The notes under the pieces are model-generated. The model did no database searches. It saw nothing but the letters and a program-made list of their open reading frames with translations, and was not told the origin of the DNA. From an uncultured Saprospiraceae bacterium (lineage in GTDB: Bacteria > Bacteroidota > Bacteroidia > Chitinophagales > Saprospiraceae): a stretch of 33,619 nucleotides of DNA. The stretch is taken from assembly GCA_937929945.1 (NCBI GenBank), contig CALFUK010000077.1, positions 1 through 33,619 of the forward strand, written 5' to 3'. Positions within the stretch are counted from its first letter, which is position 1, and the number at the start of each line of letters is the position of its first letter. Below, piece after piece: positions 17,410 to 25,141 of the stretch. The translations under genes were made by a program, and so were the position numbers.

Positions 17410-17450
17410 AGAGCTGATGTATCAATCGATGCATCAGCTCTCTATTTTTT
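17410..17450 (+). terminator. Intrinsic terminator after the barrel-like gene
   Basis: GAGCTGATGTAT pairs with ATGCATCAGCTC (12 bp with one G-U) around CAATCG, and is followed by TCTATTTTTT. It lies 34 bases after the stop at 17376. Confidence 0.85.
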
Positions 17451-17624
17451 AGGCTCAGAGTTCTTTTATTTTATACTCAAATTAATATCTTGCTTAGTCA
17501 GATTGTATCTGATATGATCTAATGACCAGAATCACTTGAGTTTGTTAAGCATTACTGTCATAGACATTTCATCGTTAATAATAATATCCCTGCTGCGGGT
17601 ATATTTACGCATCTTTGAAGACAC

Positions 17625-18560
17625 ATGTACCACTTAAAATTTGTCATAGCAGCAAGCCTCATCGTTTGCACTATGTCCTGCAAGACAAAATCTATAGTCA
17701 TGACTGAACAGTCGAAAAAAGCCATCGACGTCCAAGGCCATCGAGGATGCAGAGGGCTGATGCCTGAAAACACCATTCCTGCCTTCCGAAAAGCCATTGA
17801 CTTAGGTGTCACCACTTTAGAGCTGGACCTAGTGATCTCTAAAGACAAACAGGTCATCGTGTCTCACGAACCATTCTTCTCACACGAGATCAGCATCACA
17901 CCACAAGGAGAAGAGATCACCAAAACCAATGAAAAAGAACATAATATTTATGCGCTGAACTATAGTGAAATCAAGACCTATGATGTCGGAAGCAGAGCAC
18001 ACTCTCGATTTTCTCAGCAGCAAAAACTAAAGACATACAAGCCATCTTTTCGAGATATGGTCACTGACATAGAGGCCTATGTGACATCACAAGGTAAAGC
18101 GAAGCCCTATTACAACATTGAAATAAAGCGTAAACCTGAGATGGATGACGTCTTTCATCCAGCCGCAGCAGAGTTTGCTCGCTTAGTCGTAGACATCGTT
18201 CAGGAGTTAGGCATAGAAGAAAGAACCTACATACAGTCATTTGATATCGGGAGTCTGAGAGCGGTGAAAGACATAGCACCAGCTATAAAGCTAGTGTATC
18301 TGATTGAAAACAAAGAACCTATTGCTCTCAATATGAGGCGCTTAGGTTTTCGTCCTGATGTATATAGTCCTTTCTACAAACTAATCACACCAACAGTCAC
18401 CAAGTACTGCGAACTGCAAAAAATCCAACTGATCCCATGGACGGTCAATGTCGAACAAGACATGGTCGCCATGATAGAATTAGGGGTGGATGGCATCATC
18501 ACAGACTACCCTGATGTCTTGCTCAATCTCATGAAGCGACTCGATGTGCCCCTAAAATAA
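17625..18560 (+). CDS. Glycerophosphodiester phosphodiesterase
   Basis: 311 residues. GDPD enzymes hydrolyse glycerophosphodiesters from lipid breakdown to glycerol 3-phosphate and an alcohol. The active-site motifs are present: GHRGCRGLMPENT (38-50, with His39, Arg40 and Glu48), ELDLVISKD (66-74, with metal ligands Glu66 and Asp68) and the general acid His81 in IVSHEP. Near the C-terminus IPWTVNV and DGIITDYPD close the TIM barrel. The N-terminus is a signal ending in TMSC, so it may be a lipoprotein with Cys19, although the -3 residue is atypical. It is followed after 5 bases by a YheT-type hydrolase, likely an operon. Confidence 0.88.
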   Translation: MYHLKFVIAASLIVCTMSCKTKSIVMTEQSKKAIDVQGHRGCRGLMPENTIPAFRKAIDLGVTTLELDLVISKDKQVIVSHEPFFSHEISITPQGEEITKTNEKEHNIYALNYSEIKTYDVGSRAHSRFSQQQKLKTYKPSFRDMVTDIEAYVTSQGKAKPYYNIEIKRKPEMDDVFHPAAAEFARLVVDIVQELGIEERTYIQSFDIGSLRAVKDIAPAIKLVYLIENKEPIALNMRRLGFRPDVYSPFYKLITPTVTKYCELQKIQLIPWTVNVEQDMVAMIELGVDGIITDYPDVLLNLMKRLDVPLK

Positions 18561-18565
18561 AAGCA

Positions 18566-19522
18566 ATGCCCATACTAGACTGTAGCGATTACCAACCATC
18601 AGTCATTTACAGGAGCGGCCACCTTAATACGGTGCTGTCCCATTACCAGAGATCCAGAACCAAGGTGGATTTTCATCGACATAGGCTGCAGACGCCCGAC
18701 GAAGATTTCTTGGATATTGATTCTATCCTGCAGCAATCTAAAAAGCTCATTGTCCTGCTACATGGGCTGGAGGGAAGCTCTGAGTCCAGCTACATCCAAA
18801 CCTTTTGCGCTGCATTATCTCAGACAGGCCTTTACGATATCAGAGTCCTCAATTATCGAGGCTGCAGTGGAGAACCCAATCTACAACTCCAGATGTATCA
18901 CAGCGGTGCCACAGAAGACCTAGACACCCTCTTCTCCTACTATCAGCATGACTATGAAGACATCTATGCGATCGGCTTCAGTCTGGGCGGCAATCTGATC
19001 CTGAAATATTTAGGAGAAGCTGCGTATGAATCATCCCAAAGTATTACGAAAGCCGTAGCTATCTCTCCTCCCACCGACCTCGAATCTTGTAGCTATAAGA
19101 TCATGGAAAGGCAAAACATCCTTTATGAAAAACGCTTTCTACGATCACTGAAGGCGAAGGCCTTAGAAAAAGCAATCGCCTATCCCGCCGAACTGGATCT
19201 AAAAACAGTGAATGCTGTCACTAAGCTCTACGACTTCGATGATCGAATCACGGGACCGATCCACGGATTTAAAGATGCTGCAGACTACTACGCCCAGTCC
19301 TCTTCAAAACAGTACCTGCCTCATATCAAGACGCCTACCCTGATTATTTCTGCTGAGGATGATCCATTCCTATCCACGGCTGCTATACCCTATGCAGAAG
19401 CAGAAGCCAGCGATGATCTCCAGTTGGCTGCCAGCCAGTATGGAGGACATGTTGGATTTGGTGGTCATAAGAAGGGCCTTTCTTGGATGCTTGAGAAAAC
19501 GATGGATTTTATTATGGCTTGA
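18566..19522 (+). CDS. YheT-family alpha/beta hydrolase
   Basis: 318 residues, cytoplasmic, no signal peptide. It matches the YheT/Eip1-like hydrolase family: LIVLLHGLEGSSES (61-74), NYRGCSGEPN (96-105), nucleophile elbow GFSLGGN (137-143, Ser139), acid in SAEDDPF (Asp265 or Asp266) and GGHVGF with His295. Members have been described as esterases or acyltransferases; the substrate here is not known. The ATG lies 5 bases after the GDPD stop, suggesting joint expression and perhaps a shared role in lipid or glycerophosphodiester turnover (inference). Paired hairpin repeats start nine bases after its stop. Confidence 0.85.
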   Translation: MPILDCSDYQPSVIYRSGHLNTVLSHYQRSRTKVDFHRHRLQTPDEDFLDIDSILQQSKKLIVLLHGLEGSSESSYIQTFCAALSQTGLYDIRVLNYRGCSGEPNLQLQMYHSGATEDLDTLFSYYQHDYEDIYAIGFSLGGNLILKYLGEAAYESSQSITKAVAISPPTDLESCSYKIMERQNILYEKRFLRSLKAKALEKAIAYPAELDLKTVNAVTKLYDFDDRITGPIHGFKDAADYYAQSSSKQYLPHIKTPTLIISAEDDPFLSTAAIPYAEAEASDDLQLAASQYGGHVGFGGHKKGLSWMLEKTMDFIMA

Positions 19523-19531
19523 GTTCAGGTG

Positions 19532-19571
19532 TTAAAAACTACTGCGTCATGCTGATCTCGCTTCAGCATCT
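19532..19571 (-). repeat. REP-like hairpin repeat, copy 1 (locus A)
   Basis: About 40 bp, read on the minus strand as AGATGCTGAAGCGAG followed by ATCAGCATGAC, an 11-base linker and GTTTTTAA. The stem ATGCTGA/TCAGCAT is 7 bp. It begins nine bases after the YheT stop codon. A direct copy lies 85 bp further on. Confidence 0.75.
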
Positions 19572-19616
19572 CGCCCAAGCAAGTGAACCCAATCCAATGA
19601 CCCATGACCTCAATGA

Positions 19617-19656
19617 TTAAAAACAGACCCGTCTTGCTGATCTCGCTTCAGCATCT
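19617..19656 (-). repeat. REP-like hairpin repeat, copy 2 (locus A)
   Basis: Same core and same GTTTTTAA end as copy 1, with the linker changed and one stem base different (minus-strand AGCAAGAC instead of AGCATGAC). The exact 85-bp offset holds at both ends of the unit. The rest of the 335-base gap (19523-19857) shows no gene. Confidence 0.75.
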
Positions 19657-19793
19657 GACTCAAACGCCTGGCTTAGCCTGTCGTCTTGTGGTTTTCTTGA
19701 TCTTCTAATCACGATATTCCAACTCCCCTAGGACACAGGTAGTCTACTTACATCAGTGCGACTGGAGATCCAAAAAAGGAATATCTTGTGGTG

Positions 19794-19801
19794 CAAAAAT
19801 A
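19794..19801 (-). promoter_or_regulatory. Orphan minus-strand -7 promoter box
   Basis: On the minus strand this reads TATTTTTG followed by CACCAC, the same extended TTTGCACCAC seen before secDF. No minus-strand gene follows it. A transcript would run through the two hairpin repeats at 19656-19532. Confidence 0.35.
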
Positions 19802-19857
19802 ATCCGCAGCGTATATATGTAGCATCTACGGTGCCGGACCCTTAAAACACATAGAAA

Positions 19858-20505
19858 ATGAAACTTCATTATACGATCCTGAGCTTAGCCTTAGTCCTTC
19901 TGTGGAGCTGTGCAGATGAGAGCCCTAAGAAGGTCAAATCAGAAAACTTAGAACTGTTTTCCGTCAACGATGTGAATGGGGAATATGAGCAAGGGGCACT
20001 GAGGTTTTCAGAAAGCAGGATCTATGATGAAGAAGGGAATGAGCTAAAGCATCTGGTCAGACAAAAAGATAACAGCCTCTTCCGAGAAGCCTTCGTATAC
20101 GATCAGGGAGTCCTGATCCGCTCTAACTACTATAATAGTGACAGCACCATGATCAGCTACTATACCTACGCCGTAGAGGATGGAAAAATCAAAACAAAAA
20201 ACTCATACGACGCTGAAAATGATGAACTCCTCCGCATCGAGACATTCGAGTACAATGATGAAGGACAAATGATAAAGAAGAGTATCTCAGAAGCATCAGG
20301 CGCACTCTCCAGAACCATGGCTTTCGGTTATGATCAACATGGCAATGAGATACAAGTGACAATACGTGATGGCGCGGGTAAGATCCTGGTGAATGAAGAG
20401 CATAAAATTCTCGCATACGATGTCAACAAGCGCTGGCTGGAGAAATGGAGTTTTTTCGATGATAAACCTCTATCTTATCGCAAGAGAACTTTGGATTACT
20501 ACTAG
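19858..20505 (+). CDS. Hypothetical lipoprotein with YD-like repeats
   Basis: 215 residues with a lipoprotein signal (ALVLLWSC, Cys18 as the lipidated residue). The mature protein is beta-rich and holds several imperfect repeats around Y(D/N)xxGN/Q (IYDEEGNELKHL, EYNDEGQMIKKS, GYDQHGNEIQVT), spaced about 25-60 residues, as in short secreted Bacteroidota proteins related to YD/RHS or MORN-like repeats. It is far too short for a true RHS toxin. Function is unknown. leuS follows after 48 bases with its own promoter-like sequence. Confidence 0.7.
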   Translation: MKLHYTILSLALVLLWSCADESPKKVKSENLELFSVNDVNGEYEQGALRFSESRIYDEEGNELKHLVRQKDNSLFREAFVYDQGVLIRSNYYNSDSTMISYYTYAVEDGKIKTKNSYDAENDELLRIETFEYNDEGQMIKKSISEASGALSRTMAFGYDQHGNEIQVTIRDGAGKILVNEEHKILAYDVNKRWLEKWSFFDDKPLSYRKRTLDYY

Positions 20506-20520
20506 TAAGGCTTAATTTCG
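20490..20520 (+). promoter_or_regulatory. Promoter for leuS
   Basis: TTTG (20490-20493) is followed after 19 bases by TAATTTCG (20513-20520), one mismatch from TAnnTTTG, then CAC. This spacing is that of Bacteroidota -33/-7 promoters and lies 33 bases before the leuS ATG, overlapping the end of the preceding gene. Confidence 0.5.
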
Positions 20521-20553
20521 CACTTCTTTTTTACGACAGACAAGTCTTCAATT

Positions 20554-23400
20554 ATGGATTATAATTCTGCTTCCGTAGAAGCAAAATGGAAACAATACTG
20601 GATAGATCAGAAAATCTATGAGGTCACTCACGAAAGCGATAAACCTAAATACTATGTGTTAGACATGTTTCCCTACCCTTCTGGTGCAGGACTCCATGTA
20701 GGCCATCCTCTCGGATACATCGCATCAGACATATATTCCAGATACAAGCGGATGACGGGATTCAATGTACTGCACCCTATGGGCTTTGATGCCTTTGGTC
20801 TACCAGCGGAAGAATATGCGCTGCAGACGGGTATCCACCCTGCGAAGTCTACTACAGAAAATATGGTGCGATACAAGGAGCAGCTGAGTAATCTGGGCCT
20901 GTCATTTGACTGGAGCAGAGAGCTGGCTACCTGTGACCCTAAATACTACAAGTGGACGCAGTGGATATTCACAGAGCTGTACCAGCACTACTACGATACG
21001 AAGCAGGATAAAGCAATGCCGATAGCTGAGCTCATCAGCCAATTTGAAAAAGCAGGAAATACCGGTGTTGCGGCTGTCCACAGTTATAAGGAGAGCTTTG
21101 ATGCAGACCAATGGAAAGCCCTGAGTCAAGTCGAACAAGAAGCGATCCTCATGGAATACAGAATCGCCTATCGCAAAGTAGGATATGTGAATTGGTGTGA
21201 GGCCCTAGGGACTGTCCTGGCTAATGATCAAGTGAAAGATGGTATATCCGAGAGAGGTGGTCACCCCGTGGAGCAGAGAGCTATGACGCAGTGGTACCTA
21301 CGCATCACTTCCTATGCAGAACGAATGCTCAATGATCTGGATACCATCGATTGGTCAGACTCGCTTAAAGCCATTCAGCGCAACTGGATAGGTAGGTCAG
21401 AAGGTGCCAGTGTATTCTTTGACATCATAAACAGCGATGAAAAAATAGAGGTCTTCACGACCAGGCCTGACACCATCTTTGGAGCGACCTACATAGTCTT
21501 AGCGCCAGAGCACGACCTAGTAGCTGAGCTCACCACTGATGCGCAGCGAGCTGAAGTAGAGGCATACATCGCCAAGACTAAGGCCAAGTCTGAAGTCGAA
21601 CGAATGGCAGACAAGACAGTGTCAGGAGCCTTCATTGGAGCCTACGCTTACAATCCCTTCTCTCAACAAAACATCCCAATCTGGATCGGAGAATATGTCC
21701 TTAAAGACTACGGTACGGGAGCCATCATGGCCGTACCATCTGACGATGACAGGGATTTCGCATTTGCCACTAAGTTTGGCCTGGACATCATTAAGGTCGT
21801 CGATAAGAGTGACTATCCAGGAGCCACACTCGCTGATAAGATCGGTGTGATCGTGAACTCTGACTACCTCAATGGACTGGAGGTGAAAGAAGCGATCACT
21901 GTGATGTGTCGCAAGATAGAAGAACTAAACCTCGGTAAGGCCCAGATAAACTACAAACTACGAGATGCTAACTTCAGCCGTCAGCGCTACTGGGGTGAGC
22001 CTTTTCCTATGTCCTATGACCAGGATGGTATAGCCCACCCACTACCCCTAGCTGAGCTACCACTGGAGCTGCCAGTGACGGATGACTTTCAGCCTGGACA
22101 GGGCGGTAAGTCTCCCTTATCCAGACTCGAAGGCTGGGTAGAGCATGATGGCATGACCAGAGAGACCGATGTGATGCCAGCCGTAGCTGGATCATCATGG
22201 TATTTCCTAAGATTTATGGACCCCCATAATGATGATGCCTTCGTCGCACAGGATGTGGTGAATTATTGGAGGGATGTCGATCTCTACATAGGTGGGTCAG
22301 AGCATGCTGTAGCACACCTGATGTACGCCCGCTTCTGGCATAAGTTCCTCTTTGATAAGGGCTTAGTGCCTACCTCAGAGCCCTTTAAGCGCTTGGTGAA
22401 TCAAGGGATGATACAGGGTGGCATAGAATACATCGCCCTGCTGAAAGATAAAGAGAATGGATTTCACAAATTTGTCTGTGCTGGTCTATTAGAAACAAGA
22501 AACATAACAGAGTTCACCAAGATCCCTGTAAAAATAGAGTTCGTCCATCAGTACGGCAGTGACAAGTCTTATTTTAATCTCGATAGTATAAAGCAGTTTA
22601 TTGACTGGCGAGAGGGGTATCAGGATGCGATATTCGAGTGTGGCCAGGGTATGTATCACCAGGGCCAATTCACACCTAACTCAGGGGATGCGACCGATTC
22701 GCACCTAGTCACCATCTCTGAGACGGGAAAGATGTCCAAATCAAAATTCAATGTCATCAATCCAGATGAAGTCATAGAACGCTACGGTGCTGACTGCTTT
22801 AGGATGTACGAGATGTTTCTCGGTCCGATCCAGCAGTCAAAACCATGGGACACTAACGGTATCGATGGCGTATACAAGTTCTTAAATAAGTACTGGAGCC
22901 TGATCACTGACACTCAGCTATCTGCAGATGCCCCATCGAAGGAAGAACTAAAAATCCTGCACACGGTGATCAAAAAGGTATCAGGTGACATCAATAATCT
23001 GTCATTCAATACGGCCGTGAGTGGCTTCATGATCTGTGTCAATGAGCTCAGAAAAATCAGCTCTGCTAATAAAGAGGTTCTTACGCAGCTGACAGTCTTG
23101 TTGGCTCCCTTTGCGCCATTCATCACTGAGGAGGCTTGGGCGATTTTAGGGCACCAGCCTTCAGTACACCAACAGCCGTATCCCATATATGATGAGTCTT
23201 ATCTGGTAGAGGATGAAATAGAATACCCGATCTGCATCAATGGTAAGAAGAAAACCACTGCCTCATTCGCCTCAGAGATGTCTAAGGCGGATATCGAGAA
23301 GGCTGTCATAAATTTGGAAGGAATGGATAAGTGGACAGCAGGCAAGCCAGTCAAAAAAATAATTGTGGTGCCTAATCGTATGGTGAATATTGTGGTCTAA
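20554..23400 (+). CDS. leuS: Leucyl-tRNA synthetase
   Basis: 948 residues, a cytoplasmic class I aminoacyl-tRNA synthetase charging tRNA-Leu. The HIGH motif appears as HVGH (48-51) after MFPYPSGAGL, and the KMSKS loop is at 726-730 (KMSKSKFNVINPDEV). The CP1 editing domain lies between, with the TTRPDTIFGATY threonine-rich motif and the GTGAIMAVPSDDDRD motif containing the conserved editing Asp. An extra segment before KMSKS (about residues 620-715, containing ALLKDKENGFHKF and HQYGSDKSYFN) is a lineage-typical insertion in Bacteroidota LeuRS. The gene is complete, and no terminator was recognised after it. Confidence 0.97.
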   Translation: MDYNSASVEAKWKQYWIDQKIYEVTHESDKPKYYVLDMFPYPSGAGLHVGHPLGYIASDIYSRYKRMTGFNVLHPMGFDAFGLPAEEYALQTGIHPAKSTTENMVRYKEQLSNLGLSFDWSRELATCDPKYYKWTQWIFTELYQHYYDTKQDKAMPIAELISQFEKAGNTGVAAVHSYKESFDADQWKALSQVEQEAILMEYRIAYRKVGYVNWCEALGTVLANDQVKDGISERGGHPVEQRAMTQWYLRITSYAERMLNDLDTIDWSDSLKAIQRNWIGRSEGASVFFDIINSDEKIEVFTTRPDTIFGATYIVLAPEHDLVAELTTDAQRAEVEAYIAKTKAKSEVERMADKTVSGAFIGAYAYNPFSQQNIPIWIGEYVLKDYGTGAIMAVPSDDDRDFAFATKFGLDIIKVVDKSDYPGATLADKIGVIVNSDYLNGLEVKEAITVMCRKIEELNLGKAQINYKLRDANFSRQRYWGEPFPMSYDQDGIAHPLPLAELPLELPVTDDFQPGQGGKSPLSRLEGWVEHDGMTRETDVMPAVAGSSWYFLRFMDPHNDDAFVAQDVVNYWRDVDLYIGGSEHAVAHLMYARFWHKFLFDKGLVPTSEPFKRLVNQGMIQGGIEYIALLKDKENGFHKFVCAGLLETRNITEFTKIPVKIEFVHQYGSDKSYFNLDSIKQFIDWREGYQDAIFECGQGMYHQGQFTPNSGDATDSHLVTISETGKMSKSKFNVINPDEVIERYGADCFRMYEMFLGPIQQSKPWDTNGIDGVYKFLNKYWSLITDTQLSADAPSKEELKILHTVIKKVSGDINNLSFNTAVSGFMICVNELRKISSANKEVLTQLTVLLAPFAPFITEEAWAILGHQPSVHQQPYPIYDESYLVEDEIEYPICINGKKKTTASFASEMSKADIEKAVINLEGMDKWTAGKPVKKIIVVPNRMVNIVV

Positions 23401-23772
23401 GGAAAATGGGATATTTAATAGTCTTAAATAGGATATTGGTTTAGCAAAGTGAAGCCTGCCTGGCAAGGCAAGTTTGGTATGCATATACAAAGATTTTGAA
23501 TCGGTATCGTATGTAATAAAAAGCAGAAGAAGTGTAAATAAACCTATTAGCTAAAGGTATCTTTAAAGTATTCATTCTTCCAATTGAGCTATATCTTCTA
23601 GCTATCCTCACATAAGGCTGCTGTAAGCTCACTCCTTGAACTCCCTCGAAAGGGGTAACTCACTATCTCCAAAAAGTAGATGGATAGCCAATGAATGAAC
23701 GACTGGTGAGGACTTACCAGACATGACCGTCCCATGTAAAAGTAAGAATAGAATGACTTGAGAATACCTTGA
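23401..23772. other. Gap between convergent leuS and histidine kinase genes
   Basis: This is a 372-base stretch. Only weak inverted repeats were seen (for example TGCC/GGCA around 23460) and no good terminator, promoter box, tRNA or convincing small gene on either strand. The two open frames that cross it lack any family pattern. Confidence 0.5.
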
Positions 23773-24999
23773 CTACAAGGTCTTTTTCAACGTAAAGCAG
23801 ACGACCATCCCCTCACCTTCTTTTGATTCGATCCAGATCTTGCCACCATGCTGATTGACTATGGTCTGAGCTATGGTCAGCCCGACGCCAGTGCCCGTAT
23901 CAGATCCCGTCGTCTTGACCTTCTTAAAGAGGTCAAAGGCTTTGAGGTTGAAGTTGGGTGGGATACCGATACCATTGTCTGATATTCGGAATAGCCAGTG
24001 ATCCACTAATTCTTCGGAATCGATCTTAATCTCAGGGATTCGATCTGGGTGCCTGAATTTGATGGAATTATCGATCAGTATGTAGAAGAGCTGGTAGATT
24101 TTATCTTTGTCTACAATCACATTTTGGGGCATCGGTCCATAGCCGATGCTGGCTTCTGCCTTCTCTACGGCACTGTTGAGTGTGAGCAGTGACTCATCGA
24201 TGAGATAGCTGATGTCTACGGATTTTAGATTGATCTCAGATCCATGGATGGTGGTATACTTGAGTAAGCCATCGATCAGTCTGATCATATCCTGAGAGGC
24301 ATCGGAGATGATATCAAGGTATTTTTGACCTTTTTCGTCTAGTAGCTCATAGTACTTCTTCTTCAGTAGTAAGGAGAAACTCATGACTGATCTAAGAGGT
24401 GCTTTCAGATCATGAGAGGCTATGTAGGCGAAGTTTTCGATTTCTAAGTTCTTACTGATAAATTTATTTAACTCTGTATTCTTACGTTCTAACTCGTCTA
24501 AATTAGATTTGATTCGTTTCTCTTGCTGTTCTAAGATCTCTTTTTCCTTCAGCAGCTGAGAGCGTGTGTTTCTGAGTTCTGTCAGATCGAAGAAAGTGCC
24601 TATGTATCCGATGTGCTTACCTGTACTATCAGTTAGTTTATTGAATTCTGATTTCAACTTTCGATTCTGGCCTTTGAGAACAAATTCAAACTCAAAGAAA
24701 TAATCAGAGTTTGAGCTACTTTTACTGATGCCAGTTTTAAATTTCTCGCGTTCTTCTGGACTTAGAAAAAAAGTAAAGTGCTTACCTATCGTTTCGCTTA
24801 TTGGAATCGAAGTATGTTCTTCCCAAGCCTTGCTGATATATGTGTAGTGTCCTGTGAGATCAGTCTGAAATATGACGGAGGGAATGTGAGCTATAGAATC
24901 TATGGCCCCTTTACCAGTCATAGATGATCCAGTATTCTGATGTGATGCGCTATTGCTCGATACGATTTTGAAGCGATTTAATTCACCTCCCATAGACAT
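23773..24999 (-). CDS. PAS-domain sensor histidine kinase
   Basis: 408 residues from the ATG at 24999; a TTG at 25023 and an ATG at 24993 are alternatives. No membrane segment is present, so it is a cytoplasmic sensor. The order is a PAS domain (about 36-142, with GKHFTFFLSPEER and HIGYIGTFFDLTE), a coiled coil (about 143-188), then HisKA with the phospho-acceptor His196 in IASHDLKAPLRS, and the ATPase domain with N-box Asn311 (LIDNSIKFR), DNGIGIP (341-347) and GTGVGLTIA. All kinase motifs are intact. The PAS ligand is unknown. No response regulator or second sensor gene is adjacent, so this is an orphan kinase. An exact -7 box lies upstream. Confidence 0.87.
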   Translation of the reverse strand: MSMGGELNRFKIVSSNSASHQNTGSSMTGKGAIDSIAHIPSVIFQTDLTGHYTYISKAWEEHTSIPISETIGKHFTFFLSPEEREKFKTGISKSSSNSDYFFEFEFVLKGQNRKLKSEFNKLTDSTGKHIGYIGTFFDLTELRNTRSQLLKEKEILEQQEKRIKSNLDELERKNTELNKFISKNLEIENFAYIASHDLKAPLRSVMSFSLLLKKKYYELLDEKGQKYLDIISDASQDMIRLIDGLLKYTTIHGSEINLKSVDISYLIDESLLTLNSAVEKAEASIGYGPMPQNVIVDKDKIYQLFYILIDNSIKFRHPDRIPEIKIDSEELVDHWLFRISDNGIGIPPNFNLKAFDLFKKVKTTGSDTGTGVGLTIAQTIVNQHGGKIWIESKEGEGMVVCFTLKKTL

Positions 25000-25073
25000 A
25001 CGGTGCTGTAAGGTTAATGACAAGTTAACGAATTTTAAATTAAAGAATTTGACTTTCTACAAGTAAGACTATC

Positions 25074-25081
25074 CAAAGGTA
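25074..25081 (-). promoter_or_regulatory. -7 promoter box for the histidine kinase gene
   Basis: On the minus strand TACCTTTG is a full match to TAnnTTTG, 75 bases before the ATG at 24999. No -33 TTTG is seen at the usual distance. Confidence 0.45.
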
Positions 25082-25141
25082 CTTCACTCACATATTATAG
25101 TCTCTACCAGGGGACCTACAATAAACTACAATTACCCCACA

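Noticed and set aside
19532-19656. Two identical spaced repeats as a possible CRISPR array
   Set aside because: Only two units with a 45-base interval, an inverted-repeat core that recurs in a second locus with base changes, and no cas genes in the window.
19858-20505. RHS/YD-repeat toxin fragment
   Set aside because: The YD-like repeats are few and degenerate, and the protein is a complete lipoprotein of 215 residues without an RHS core or toxin tip.
23441-23632. Small minus-strand frame in the gap after leuS
   Set aside because: There is no promoter box or domain pattern, the sequence is rich in Tyr and Arg without structure, and the frame most likely occurs by chance.
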